From Hwanghaeella sp965227365 (GTDB lineage: Bacteria > Pseudomonadota > Alphaproteobacteria > UBA8366 > Aestuariispiraceae), in NCBI RefSeq assembly GCF_965227365.1, contig NZ_OZ245754.1:3410001-3474000 (forward strand): a stretch of DNA of 64,000 nucleotides, given 5' to 3'. Position numbers and translations under genes: made by a program. The first letter of the stretch is position 1; each line of letters opens with the position of its first letter. A model generated the notes under the pieces. It was given only the letters and a program-made list of their open reading frames with translations. It made no database searches and was not told the DNA's origin. Positions 43,901-51,987 of the stretch are shown here, piece by piece.

Positions 43901-44519
43901 TGGCCTCACCCGCCACATTCACGTCCAGCGGGCTGGATTGGTCCGAACCGCGAACGGATACCGTGTCCAGCCGGACGGTATTGGTTTGTCCGGTGCCTTG
44001 ATCCGTCATCGTCACGGTGACGTCGGAAATGTCGACCAGCCGCAGGACGGGCAGAATACCGCCGCCGGCATCACCCCGGCCCGATGCCACATCGCCTTCG
44101 GACGGTTTTGCGTCCTGCGTGGTCGGATCGCCGGGTTTCGAGAAATCGGCGCTGCTGCGCCCGGATGCATCGGTCTCCAGCGCGATCTGGGCGCCGGTCA
44201 ATTCAATCCTGGTCACATCCAGTATGCCGGACAGCAAGGGCATCAGCTGAATTTGCGCATCCAGCCGCGCAATCTTTGCCAATTCGGGTGTCGTCGCCCA
44301 GTCGGCATTTTGGAAACTGAGGTCACGCACCGAAACGGAAGGCGAGGTCGTAATCAGGTTCAGATCCAGGGAGCCGATGCTCAGCTTCCGCCCGGTTGCG
44401 TCAAAGGCGGCCTCTTCCACGTATTCCTTGTCTATCGTGGAAACGAAGGCGAGCCCGCCGCCAACAGCGACGACCAGCAGAACCACCAATCCCAGAACGA
44501 TACGCAGCACCCATTTCAT
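40992..44519 (-). CDS. Large AsmA-family protein with internal repeats
   Basis: 1175 residues. An N-terminal membrane anchor (about 4-26) and AsmA_N region (ATGRKLSIGSLDLNLITTSPSVSVRDLSFQNADW) start the protein. The middle (about 345-760) contains five near-repeats of about 79 residues, each carrying a version of F-A-G-Q-x-V-PALGP followed by a K-V/A-x-G-D/G motif. A Gly/Ala-rich hinge (about residue 820-840) precedes the AsmA C-terminal region (MNKSAMIREFGKGATLVTEILFANKENVVVECLFADYAFKGGV). AsmA-type proteins span the periplasm and are proposed to move phospholipids to the outer membrane. This protein is long for the family because of the repeats. Confidence 0.9.
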   Translation of the reverse strand: MKWVLRIVLGLVVLLVVAVGGGLAFVSTIDKEYVEEAAFDATGRKLSIGSLDLNLITTSPSVSVRDLSFQNADWATTPELAKIARLDAQIQLMPLLSGILDVTRIELTGAQIALETDASGRSSADFSKPGDPTTQDAKPSEGDVASGRGDAGGGILPVLRLVDISDVTVTMTDQGTGQTNTVRLDTVSVRGSDQSSPLDVNVAGEATVGVNGQATSLPIAVSGQLGSPQAMLDAAMAWPVQLAGEIAGIGLQVDGQIQDPTAGRGVDIVVALAGDELAQAAQIAGIAVPTIGAFDIQATVQGDADGDLSVPALKVLVGKPDFVRVELTGTVQSATKVEGVDLSLLVEGRETASLSPITREFAGQDVPALGPYRLTAAVKGGQSAGLGVRDINFALGRADLLVVNAQGSIADAMTVDGISLGFALQAPEVGKLSPIAEPYAGQPIPALGPLTAQGVVTGGLESDIQLSDLNVSLGKDSLLAVKATGGVASLLKQRGIAVAIDAKSNQIGALTPIAQQFAGQNVPALGPLSLKAKVAGDLDKVVRVDGIDFSLGSPDLIHVTATGGMEDAIGQKGLNLDIKADSRQIGALSPIAQDFAGQKVPALGPLAVSAKVTGDPSGTLALQGLDVNLGDAKVVKVAVQGSIADLLNQAGIDLKIAAEGVETGNLSPVAQDFSGQSVPALGPFKLGAAVKGGLSDTFAVNDLSVSVGTKETALLTVQGAIADAVAVTGVDVAVSVDSPSLAKLSTPDNPLPDVGPLTVRGRAQGSMSDEVRVNGLAVQMGKSDLAGSLIAKTAGEKPYVNLALTSNLLDLSVFQQQGKGGGAGGGAGGGASAGGGAGQQPAKPSDGRVIPNDPLPVAVMKSVDADVSVKVARLTLAVTEMTNADVGISLKNGDLQITPFKANAAGGAVDAEIRYNASKEIPELGVKLDGSNLDIGGIMQLAGINDVINGPLTIDVSVAALGDTPRALAGTMGGNAKVVVANGMMNKSAMIREFGKGATLVTEILFANKENVVVECLFADYAFKGGVAETKTAVLETEISTVTVDGTINLGKETLDLDVTPQGSIAGAVNIGIPVHVGGTLASPTYGLQAGKAALGVGLGLLTGGVAPAIGALVTQGFPKDHPCADIKTGGGASSSGGAQPAAPSAAPVQPVQQQKPEEVLKDTLQKGLKGLFGN

Positions 44520-44522
44520 GGC

Positions 44523-45194
44523 TTACTTGCTCCAAATTCGATGCAACAGGCCTGGCAGGTCGGCATAGTGGTCGATCACCACGGACGCCCCTGCCTTTTT
44601 CAACTCGCCGACCGGATGATATCCCCAGGAAACACCGATCGCATGGGTACGCGCTGCGCACGCCATGGATATATCAAAAACCGTGTCCCCAATCATAGCG
44701 GTCGTGTCGAATTCCGCACCTGCTTCTTTTACAGCATCCCGTAATATAGTGGGGTCGGGTTTGCTCGGCCCATCATCCGCGGTCTTCAGGACGACGAAAC
44801 GGCCGGTCAAACCATGCCGCTCCAGCGTCGCGTTCAGGCCGCGCCGGCTTTTCCCCGTGGCGATCGCCAAAAGGACACCTCTATCTTCCAACGCATCAAG
44901 GGCCTGGATGGTTCCCGGATAAAGCGGCTCTTCATGGTCCGGCTGCTGGCGCAGTTCGAAGAAAGCCTGCTTGTAGCGTTCGATCAGGCGGTCATGAACC
45001 TCGCGCGGACTGTCCGGCGCCAGGCGCGGAACGGCGTAGTCGAGGCGCAACCCCACGCCGGTCCGGATGAACTCGTCCGATGGCGGCGCAAGTCCTTCCG
45101 CCGCCCAGGCCTGGCGGACGGATTCGATTATCGAATGCTGACTGTCGACAAGTGTGCCGTCGCAGTCGAAGACCGCCAATCTGACAGCTGTCAT
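44523..45194 (-). CDS. HAD-family phosphatase (phosphoglycolate-phosphatase-like)
   Basis: 223 residues from the ATG at 45194; the longer frame overlaps the previous gene. HAD motif I is LAVFDCDGTLVDSQHS with nucleophile Asp in DCDGT, motif II/III in LLAIATGKSRRGLNATLERHGLTGRF, and motif IV in VKEAGAEFDTTAMIGDTVFDISMACAARTHAIGVSWGYHP. This is the PGPase-like (HAD-IA) subgroup. It lies between the RluA-type gene and AsmA on one transcript. Substrate is inferred only. Confidence 0.92.
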   Translation of the reverse strand: MTAVRLAVFDCDGTLVDSQHSIIESVRQAWAAEGLAPPSDEFIRTGVGLRLDYAVPRLAPDSPREVHDRLIERYKQAFFELRQQPDHEEPLYPGTIQALDALEDRGVLLAIATGKSRRGLNATLERHGLTGRFVVLKTADDGPSKPDPTILRDAVKEAGAEFDTTAMIGDTVFDISMACAARTHAIGVSWGYHPVGELKKAGASVVIDHYADLPGLLHRIWSK

Positions 45195-45219
45195 GAATTC
45201 CTCGCTACTACAGAAAATT

Positions 45220-46377
45220 CTAGCGGTGCTTGGGGCCGCCGCCCTTGCCGCGGGGCGTCTTGGGTCTCGCCGCGGCGGATCTTGCCTTCGCCGATCGGAA
45301 CGGCCGCGGTTTGGCAGGTCCCGACTTCTTTGCGGCAGAGTTCTTGGCCCCACCCTTGCGGCCCTGCGGTTTCGGCGCCTCCCATTCCTCGAACGGGTCC
45401 TCTATCAGCCCTTCGGTATCCAGGCCCAGCATTTCCAGGGTCTGGTGCATGTGATCCGGCAGCGCCGCGGCGATCCGCGTCCCTTTGCCCGGTATATCGA
45501 TTTCCCGGGCATGCAGATGAACCTGTTTCGGGAAATCCCCACCGGTCAGGAAGGCATCCTTGCCGCCATATTTACCGTCACCGACGATCGGCGACCCCAA
45601 GGCTGCCATATGGGCACGAAGCTGATGGGTCCTACCGGTCCGCGGCCATAGCGCCACGAGCGCCGCCCGGCTGCCCGCTGTATCGATGACCTTGTACCAG
45701 GTGATCGCGGATTTCCCCTCCTCGGGATCGGCAACCACGCGTTCCTGGCCCGGTCCGCCCGCCTTGCCCAGCGGCATGCTAATTTCACCTTCGCGGGGGT
45801 CGGGAACACCCGCGGTTATGGCCCAATAGACCTTGCGGGTTTCCTTGTGCTTGAAGGCGTTGCCCAATCGGGTCGCGGCATCCCTCGTCTTGGCCAGCAT
45901 CATCACACCGCTGGTGTCGCGGTCCAACCGATGAACCAGACGCGGCCTTTCGCCCCCCTTTTCGGTCAGGGCGGACAGCAAGCCGTCGAGGTGACGCTCC
46001 GTCTTGGTGCCCCCTTGCACCGCCAGACCGGCGGGCTTGTTGATCACCAGAACATCGTCATCGCCATAAACGACCAGGGATTTCACGAAACGCGCGTCTT
46101 CGGCGCTGACCGCATCCTGTTTCGCGGGCCGGGATTTCTTCTCCCGGTCTTCGCCATCCCCCTCGCCGCTGTTGCCGAGCGGCGGGATCCGGACGGTCTG
46201 GCCCGCTTCCAGGCGTTGATTGGTCTTGGCTCTGGCCCCATCGACACGAATTTGGCCCGTCCTGAGCAGCTTCTGCAGCCGGCCGAAAGCGAGGTCCGGA
46301 AAATGGGTCTTGAACCAGCGGTCCAAGCGCATGTCCGCCTCGGCCCTGCCAACTGTCTGATTTCTTACGCTACTCAT
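45220..46377 (-). CDS. RluA-family pseudouridine synthase
   Basis: 385 residues from the ATG at 46377, which overlaps the crcB stop (ATGA). An S4 RNA-binding domain (about 10-70, MRLDRWFKTHFPDLAFGRLQKLLRTGQIRVDGARA) is followed by the catalytic domain with the Asp motif PRLVHRLDRDTSGVMMLAKT and ALWPRTGRTHQLRAHMAALGSPIVGDGKYGG. The last 50 residues are rich in Lys, Arg and Pro, a disordered basic tail. It modifies uridines, probably in 23S rRNA as RluC does; the site is inferred. Confidence 0.94.
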   Translation of the reverse strand: MSSVRNQTVGRAEADMRLDRWFKTHFPDLAFGRLQKLLRTGQIRVDGARAKTNQRLEAGQTVRIPPLGNSGEGDGEDREKKSRPAKQDAVSAEDARFVKSLVVYGDDDVLVINKPAGLAVQGGTKTERHLDGLLSALTEKGGERPRLVHRLDRDTSGVMMLAKTRDAATRLGNAFKHKETRKVYWAITAGVPDPREGEISMPLGKAGGPGQERVVADPEEGKSAITWYKVIDTAGSRAALVALWPRTGRTHQLRAHMAALGSPIVGDGKYGGKDAFLTGGDFPKQVHLHAREIDIPGKGTRIAAALPDHMHQTLEMLGLDTEGLIEDPFEEWEAPKPQGRKGGAKNSAAKKSGPAKPRPFRSAKARSAAARPKTPRGKGGGPKHR

Positions 46378-46754
46378 GCCATCACCGTGCGGATCAGTTG
46401 CAATCCCGCGAACAGTCCAATCACGCCGCAGAGCACCGATGCGGTCACATATAAGCCTGCCTTGAGCATGTCGCCACGCTGAAGCAGCAATACGATGTCG
46501 AGAGAAAAGGTCGAAAACGTCGTGAAGGCGCCCAGGATACCGACCGCCAGAAATGCCCGCATCTCCACACTGGGCGACCAGACAAGGGCGGAAAGCTCCA
46601 CCAAAACCCCCATGGCAAAGGATCCCAGCACATTGCAGGCAAGAATTCCCCATGGGAATCCGTGCCCAATCAAGGCGTTAACGTGATACGCCAGATAATG
46701 CCGGCCCAGGGCGCCCAGCGCCCCGCCGGCCGCGATGGCCAGGACTGTCTTCAT
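46374..46754 (-). CDS. crcB: Fluoride exporter CrcB (Fluc)
   Basis: 126 residues with four membrane segments. The ATG at 46754 gives the family start MKTVLAIAAGGALGALGRHYLAY. GHGFPWGILACNVLGSFAMG and GILGAFTTFSTFSLD are the signature motifs of the Fluc channel pore. It forms a dimer that expels fluoride. It is coupled to the RluA gene. I see no fluoride riboswitch in the 160 bp upstream. Confidence 0.95.
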   Translation of the reverse strand: MKTVLAIAAGGALGALGRHYLAYHVNALIGHGFPWGILACNVLGSFAMGVLVELSALVWSPSVEMRAFLAVGILGAFTTFSTFSLDIVLLLQRGDMLKAGLYVTASVLCGVIGLFAGLQLIRTVMA

Positions 46755-46913
46755 GCGGCGCACGCTATGCTTTTGACCATTCCGGTGCAAGCAGGACGAA
46801 GGCTCTTTCCACAATCCCCCTATTAAGCGACTCCCTACTGATTTACCGTTACAGACGTGAGATCATAATGAGTGCCCGTTCGGCACCGATGACAGCTGGG
46901 AGAGGATTTATCC

Positions 46914-47903
46914 ATGACTATTCGCACAGCATTTCTGGCCGCAACGGCCGCTTTGAGCCTTTCGGCCGCGGGCGCGGTCGCGCAGGACACGCCGATCGGG
47001 TCGAAATGGTGGCCTTCCGCCCATGGCGCGGACGATCAGGCAGGGTCGAGCAACTACGTGACGCCGGATAAGGTCACGGGCGCCGCCGCGCTCATCAAGG
47101 AAGGCAAGGCGATCAAACTCGGCCGCGACTACGAACCCGCGATGCCGCTGTTCGGCAGCCGCGTTTTTGCCTTGCGCATTCCCGGCTCCCCCACCGGCGG
47201 CACCTTCGGGGACAACAAGGTCATTTGGAATGACGAATTCCTGGCGACCGAAATCGGTCAGGTCGGGACGCAGTTCGACGGGTTGGGCCATATCGGGGTC
47301 CGCGTCAGCGGAGAGGATGACGGATCCGGCATCCGTTACTACAACGGTGTGACCGGCACGGAAATCGCCGGCAGCTACGGCCTGAAGAAGTTGGGCGTCG
47401 AGCATGTCAAACCGTTCTTCACCACCGCCCATTTGATCAACATGGAAGCCGTCAATGGCGGGCCGATGGAACTGGGTCAGGAAATCTCGGTCGCGGATAT
47501 CGAGGCCGCCCTGGCGAAGGACGGGAAAAGCGGGGCGGACATCAAGCAGGGTGATGTCGTCCTGTTCCACACCGGTTGGGGACGCCATTGGATCAAGGAC
47601 AACGACACCTTCAACAGCGGTGAGCCCGGTATCGGCATCGAAGCCGCCGAATGGCTGGCGGAAAAGAAGATCGCACTGGTCGGCGCCGACACCTGGGCCA
47701 CGGAAGTCGTCCCCAATCCGGACTCGAAACTGGCCTTCCCGGTCCACCAGATCCTTCTCGTCAAGAACGGGATCTTCAATCATGAGAACCTGGCGACGGA
47801 ACGTCTGGTCGAGGCCGGCGTTCACACCTTCGCCTATATCTACGTGCCGATGCCGATCGTCGGCGCGACGGGGTCCGCCGGTTCCCCGATCGCGGCATGG
47901 TGA
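46914..47903 (+). CDS. Secreted cyclase-family hydrolase
   Basis: 329 residues. A signal peptide (about 1-23, AALSLSAAGAVAQ) precedes a cyclase-family domain: metal-binding GTQFDGLGHIGV near residue 120, in the HxGTH-type position, VVLFHTGWGRHWI, and VGADTWATEVVPNPDSKLAFPVHQILLVKNGIFNHENL. The metal His motif reads FDGLGH rather than the usual THxD, as in the longer secreted subgroup. The family includes kynurenine formamidase and other amide/lactone hydrolases. Substrate is unknown. It is a single-gene unit closed by a strong terminator. Confidence 0.88.
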   Translation: MTIRTAFLAATAALSLSAAGAVAQDTPIGSKWWPSAHGADDQAGSSNYVTPDKVTGAAALIKEGKAIKLGRDYEPAMPLFGSRVFALRIPGSPTGGTFGDNKVIWNDEFLATEIGQVGTQFDGLGHIGVRVSGEDDGSGIRYYNGVTGTEIAGSYGLKKLGVEHVKPFFTTAHLINMEAVNGGPMELGQEISVADIEAALAKDGKSGADIKQGDVVLFHTGWGRHWIKDNDTFNSGEPGIGIEAAEWLAEKKIALVGADTWATEVVPNPDSKLAFPVHQILLVKNGIFNHENLATERLVEAGVHTFAYIYVPMPIVGATGSAGSPIAAW

Positions 47904-47936
47904 TATCCGCGTAACCGTCACGCATAAGCTTGAAGA

Positions 47937-47975
47937 AACGCCGCGTCCTGATGCAGGACGCGGCGTTTTCTTTTT
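47937..47975 (+). terminator. Rho-independent terminator after the cyclase gene
   Basis: A perfect 14-bp stem (AACGCCGCGTCCTG 47937-47950 with CAGGACGCGGCGTT 47954-47967), loop ATG, followed by TTCTTTTT. It lies 34 bp past the stop. Because the stem starts with AA it may also serve the converging MFS transcript. Confidence 0.92.
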
Positions 47976-47990
47976 CGTCCCGTCGTCGCT

Positions 47991-49244
47991 CTAGGCGACC
48001 GCGAGCCTGGGACGGCCGCTGCGCAGCAGGATCAGCACCATCACCAGTATGTTCAGGAAGTTCCAGCCTATGCCGTTCAGGAACGCCGCGGTGTAGGAGC
48101 CGGTGACCTCATAAATCGCACCGGAGAGCCACCCGCCAAGAGCCATGCCGAGAACCGTCGCCATGATGGTCATCCCAATGGCGACACCGGCGCGGTCGGC
48201 CGGCAGGTATTCGCGAATAATGACCGCATAGCTCGGCACGATTCCCCCCTGCGCCAGTCCGAAAATCAGAGACACGACATAGAGCGATACCAAGCCGTCG
48301 AAGGGCAGATACAGAAACAGCGCCACGCATTGCAGGAAAGAACCCAGCAGCACCGTCCGAACCCCGCCGATCTTGTCCGCGAGCCACCCGGAACTGAGGC
48401 GACACATGACGCCGGCAGCCAGCATCACGGACAACATTTCCGCACCGCGCGCCGCATCGAAGCCCAAATCGACGCAATAGGCCACGATATGGACCTGCGG
48501 CATCGACATGGCGGTGCAGCAGGCAAGACCGGCGACAACGAGCAGAACCTGCAGCACGCGCGGCGACAGATCGATGGACAACAAGCCTTCTTCCGACGCC
48601 GGGGCGGCGCCGCCGCTCATCTGCATGCGTCTGTGTCTCGGCGCCGGCGCGCGCAGGATCACCGCAAGAGGAAGCATCGCCGCGACGCAGAACACGCCGA
48701 TCCCCATATAGGTCGTCCGCCAACCGTGATCTTCGACGAAGTACTGGATCACCGGCGGCCAGACAGCGCCCGCAAGGTAATTCCCACTGGCTACCGCGGC
48801 GATGGCCAATCCCCGACGCTGGCGAAACCATTGCGAAATGTCGGCGATCATCGGACCGAAACCGATGGCGGCCGCCGTGCCGATGAAAACACCGTGAAAC
48901 AGGGAAACGAGATAAAGGTTCTCGGCCAATGCCGCCGCCACATATCCAAGCCCCAGGCTTAGTATCGACGCGAAAGCGGGCGGCGCGACGCCATATCTGT
49001 CGACCAGCCGGCCGACGGCGAAATTACCTAAGGCAAAGCCAAGCATGGTGGCCGTATAGGGGAAGGAGGCTTCTCCCCGGCCAACCCCGAATTCCTGCGC
49101 AACAGCGGGCAGAACGACGACGAAGGACCATAGGCCGACACTGCCGATCGTCGCCAGGGCGAGAGAGATGACGACCCGGAACCAGGCATAGGACCCGTCC
49201 AGCGTGGGGTCGTAACGGCATGCCGACATAATCCTGGCGATCAT
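47991..49244 (-). CDS. MFS transporter beside the amidohydrolase gene
   Basis: 417 residues from the ATG at 49244, which has AGGA six bases upstream. Twelve membrane segments are expected, with SYAWFRVVISLALATIGSVGLWSFVVVLPAVAQEFGVGRGEASFPYTATMLGFALGNF at the start and GRLVDRYGVAPP in loop 2-3. The family resembles the MFS subgroup of oxalate/formate and aromatic acid carriers. It follows the amidohydrolase gene (89-bp gap), so both probably serve uptake and breakdown of one compound. Confidence 0.88.
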   Translation of the reverse strand: MIARIMSACRYDPTLDGSYAWFRVVISLALATIGSVGLWSFVVVLPAVAQEFGVGRGEASFPYTATMLGFALGNFAVGRLVDRYGVAPPAFASILSLGLGYVAAALAENLYLVSLFHGVFIGTAAAIGFGPMIADISQWFRQRRGLAIAAVASGNYLAGAVWPPVIQYFVEDHGWRTTYMGIGVFCVAAMLPLAVILRAPAPRHRRMQMSGGAAPASEEGLLSIDLSPRVLQVLLVVAGLACCTAMSMPQVHIVAYCVDLGFDAARGAEMLSVMLAAGVMCRLSSGWLADKIGGVRTVLLGSFLQCVALFLYLPFDGLVSLYVVSLIFGLAQGGIVPSYAVIIREYLPADRAGVAIGMTIMATVLGMALGGWLSGAIYEVTGSYTAAFLNGIGWNFLNILVMVLILLRSGRPRLAVA

Positions 49245-49333
49245 GGCTGGTCCTAAACGAATCAATTTGTGAGCTGGCCCGGCGGTTATCGCCAGGGGCC
49301 GTCTTCCGTGCTGACTTTTGGCTGTCTGGGCCG

Positions 49334-50569
49334 TCAATCGGCCCGGCGCAGGATCTTCCCGCCTTTCATCACCATTTTCAGGTGACGGTCGGGCTGCGTC
49401 ATGACGGTAATATCCTCGACCGGGTCACCGTCGACCACAATCAGGTCGGCAAGAAAACCTTCTGTGACCTGACCGATCTGATCCTTCATGCCGAAAAGGT
49501 CCGCGGCATAGATCGTGGCCTGCCGTATCACCTCCATCGGCGGGCAAACCTCCGCGCGAATCGTGAATTCATTGAGCTGATGGCGGTGCATGATCCCCAG
49601 CAGATCGGTGCCGTAGGCTATTTTCACGCCCCCCCAATAGGCCATCTCCAAGGCTTTGATGCCTGCATCCAGGACCTCATAAGTCTTCTGGACCAGATCC
49701 GCCGCCATCCCGGCGTCCTCGCCTTCCTTGACCAGCGCCTGATAGGTCGACAGCGTCGGCACCAACCAAGCGTCGTATTCCTTGAACAGATCGACCGATT
49801 CTTCGTCGATCAGATTGCCGTGTTCGATCGACGTCACGCCCAGTTTCAAGGCGCGATTCACCGCCCGCGCCGTATAGGCATGCGCGATCACGGGGATATT
49901 CGCGGCAGTCGCCTCTTCCACGATCGCGGTGATCTCTTCGTCCGAGAATTGGGTGGAGGTGATCCTGTCGGTCGGCGAAGACACACCGCCCGACGCCATG
50001 ATCTTGATATGGGTTGCGCCCCGGCGGATTTCTTCGCGTGCGGCCTTTCGGACGGCGCTGACGCCATCACAGACATGACCCATGCCGGCACAGCAGAAGC
50101 ACTGTTCCAAGCCGTTCTGACCGGGGGAACGCATGTCGCCGTGCCCGCCGGTCTGGCTCAATGCATGGCCGCAATACAACAGCCGCGGCCCTTCTATCGA
50201 TTCCTCCTCAACCGCCTTGGCCAGCCCCCAGTCCGCGCCGCCGGCGTCCCGCACCGTCGTGAACCCGCGGTCCAGCATGCCGGACATGACCTCCGACGCC
50301 TTGGCCGTGACGTAATAGGGCGACATTGCCTGCAAGGCGGGGAAGTTCGCTGTGACCGCGATGACATGGACATGCGCGTCGCAAAGGCCCGGCATCAGGG
50401 TCTTGCCGCCCAGATCGATCACATCGCAGCCTTCGGGCGTCAGTGGCTCATCAGAGATTTCGATGATCTTTCCGTCACGGATACGGACATGGCGATCTTC
50501 GTTCCGGTCACCCGAAATCACGTCCAAAATCGTCGCATTGGACAGAATAATTCCGTTTTCCGCCGCCAT
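49334..50569 (-). CDS. Metal-dependent amidohydrolase (imidazolonepropionase/prolidase-like)
   Basis: 411 residues from the ATG at 50569, preceded by GGGAGG. Motifs of amidohydrolases: GKTLMPGLCDAHVHV with the HxH metal ligands, the metal-bridging Lys region ATHIKIMASGGVSSPTD, IAHAYTARAVNRALKLGVTSIEHG with two metal His, and IAYGTDLLG with the catalytic Asp. Typical C-terminal ADLIVVDGDPVEDITVM completes the composite beta domain. It likely hydrolyses a peptide-like or cyclic amide. It is probably co-transcribed with the MFS gene. Confidence 0.93.
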   Translation of the reverse strand: MAAENGIILSNATILDVISGDRNEDRHVRIRDGKIIEISDEPLTPEGCDVIDLGGKTLMPGLCDAHVHVIAVTANFPALQAMSPYYVTAKASEVMSGMLDRGFTTVRDAGGADWGLAKAVEEESIEGPRLLYCGHALSQTGGHGDMRSPGQNGLEQCFCCAGMGHVCDGVSAVRKAAREEIRRGATHIKIMASGGVSSPTDRITSTQFSDEEITAIVEEATAANIPVIAHAYTARAVNRALKLGVTSIEHGNLIDEESVDLFKEYDAWLVPTLSTYQALVKEGEDAGMAADLVQKTYEVLDAGIKALEMAYWGGVKIAYGTDLLGIMHRHQLNEFTIRAEVCPPMEVIRQATIYAADLFGMKDQIGQVTEGFLADLIVVDGDPVEDITVMTQPDRHLKMVMKGGKILRRAD

Positions 50570-50800
50570 CGCATCCTCCCGTAAACTGCCTGGAGACGGA
50601 GAGTACGCGCCCGATGGGCAAAGGGAAAGCACCGCTGACGCGGAGAAGCGTTTCGGCTGAAGCTTCAATACTGAAAGCTTTCCTAAAATCCCGGATAAAA
50701 GATACCCTTAACCGTTGCAGGAGGACTCGACGCGCCCCATTTTTCCGGGATCAGGATATGGCGAGGGGACCCACAACCGGGAGCGCCTTGATCCGGCGGC

Positions 50801-51271
50801 ATGCTGATGTCGAAACCACTCTTCAGCGATCCGTTCGTCTTCCGCGGCGTACGGCGCAATCGCCAGTCCTTTGCTCTATCTCTCGCGGTGCAGGCCCTGT
50901 GCTGGAGTGTCCTCATCCTGGCGGCATATAGGCTGCTGGGAGGCGATTGGACATCTTTCGGCACCAGTCCGCCTGCATTGACCGACCGTTCCATGATCGA
51001 CTTGCTACTCCTTGCCGCCATAGGACTGGCGACGGTCCCCCTGGTCCTCATGTATCTGGCCGCCGGAACACAAAGATGCAGGGATTGCGGCATTTCCGGA
51101 TGGGCCGCCCTGGCCCTTCTGGTCCCGCCCCTGAACCTGCCGATGCTCATCGCTTTGGCTCTTTGCAAAGGTCAGGACGGGCCGAACCGTTTCGGCGAGA
51201 GTCCGATGCGGCGCGCCGAAGTCGCCGCCCGGTTTGACGCTCTGCTGGAAGTGAAGACGGCGGAAGAATAA
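50801..51271 (+). CDS. DUF805-like membrane protein
   Basis: 156 residues; ATG at 50801 with a second ATG two codons later. FVFRGVRRNRQSF at the start, three or four membrane segments, and RCRDCGISGWAALALLVPPLNLPMLIALALCKGQDGPNRFGE are the landmarks of DUF805 membrane proteins. The function of the family is unknown. A bidirectional terminator follows. Confidence 0.8.
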   Translation: MLMSKPLFSDPFVFRGVRRNRQSFALSLAVQALCWSVLILAAYRLLGGDWTSFGTSPPALTDRSMIDLLLLAAIGLATVPLVLMYLAAGTQRCRDCGISGWAALALLVPPLNLPMLIALALCKGQDGPNRFGESPMRRAEVAARFDALLEVKTAEE

Positions 51272-51301
51272 TCGCCCGGCACCCACTGCCTTACCGAAAA
51301 C

Positions 51302-51331
51302 AAAAAAAGCCGACCCGAAGGTCGGCTTTTT
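51302..51331. terminator. Bidirectional terminator between DUF805 and lysE-family genes
   Basis: The symmetric hairpin AAAAAGCCGACC - CGAA - GGTCGGCTTTTT (51304-51315 with 51320-51331) has T runs on both strands. It lies between two genes that converge, and fits termination of both. Confidence 0.9.
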
Positions 51332-51347
51332 CTCGATCACCCGCCTG

Positions 51348-51983
51348 CTAGGCGAAGAAGGTTCCGATGGAGGCGATCGCAGTCTCGGCCGTATCCGAGA
51401 GAATGACCCCGGCCAGCATGATCATCAGGCTGCCGATGATCAGGTCCAGCACCCGCCACACCTTGTCGCTGGTTACGTAGTAACCGACATAGAAGGACAG
51501 GGCCGCGATGGCGGAGAACCACATCAGGGACGCCGTGGCCGCGCCGGCAGAGAACACCAACCGGTCCGCCAGCAGGTCGTATTGCCCGGCCAGACCGCCG
51601 ACCAACACCACCGTGTCGAACAGCACACCCGGATTGGCGATCGAAACCAGGATGGCCGTCGAATACTGCGACGTCCCCGTTTCCGCCTCGATCTTCCGTT
51701 CCCGGTTGAGGAAGGCATTGCGGATGTTCATCACGCCGTAGACGAAGAAGAACACCGCCGCCAGCAGCGAGAACACCAGGCGCAGGTCGGGGGATTGCCC
51801 GATAATGGCCCCCACGCCGAGCGCCCCCAGAGAGATGAGAGCCACGTCGATGGCAACGTAGATTGCTGCAATACGGAGAACCGAACTGCGACGAAGCAGA
51901 CCATGTTTGATCAGATAAGCGTTTTGTGGGCCCAGCGCGACGATCATGCTCGCGGTCATGCCCAGACCAGTGAAGAACGGCAT
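51348..51983 (-). CDS. LysE/ArgO-family amino acid exporter
   Basis: 211 residues from the ATG at 51983, with GGAG eight bases upstream. About six membrane segments; the start FFTGLGMTASMIVALGPQNAYLIKHGLLR carries the GPQN motif of LysE/ArgO, and the NPGVLFDTVVLVGGLA segment is the second family landmark, altered from the usual NPHVYLDT. It should export a basic amino acid or related compound. It is only 4 bp past the desaturase stop, so the two are one operon. Confidence 0.93.
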   Translation of the reverse strand: MPFFTGLGMTASMIVALGPQNAYLIKHGLLRRSSVLRIAAIYVAIDVALISLGALGVGAIIGQSPDLRLVFSLLAAVFFFVYGVMNIRNAFLNRERKIEAETGTSQYSTAILVSIANPGVLFDTVVLVGGLAGQYDLLADRLVFSAGAATASLMWFSAIAALSFYVGYYVTSDKVWRVLDLIIGSLMIMLAGVILSDTAETAIASIGTFFA

Positions 51984-51987
51984 GGTC

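Noticed and set aside
46755..46913. Possible fluoride riboswitch before crcB
   Set aside because: The conserved crcB-motif elements could not be found in the upstream 160 bp.
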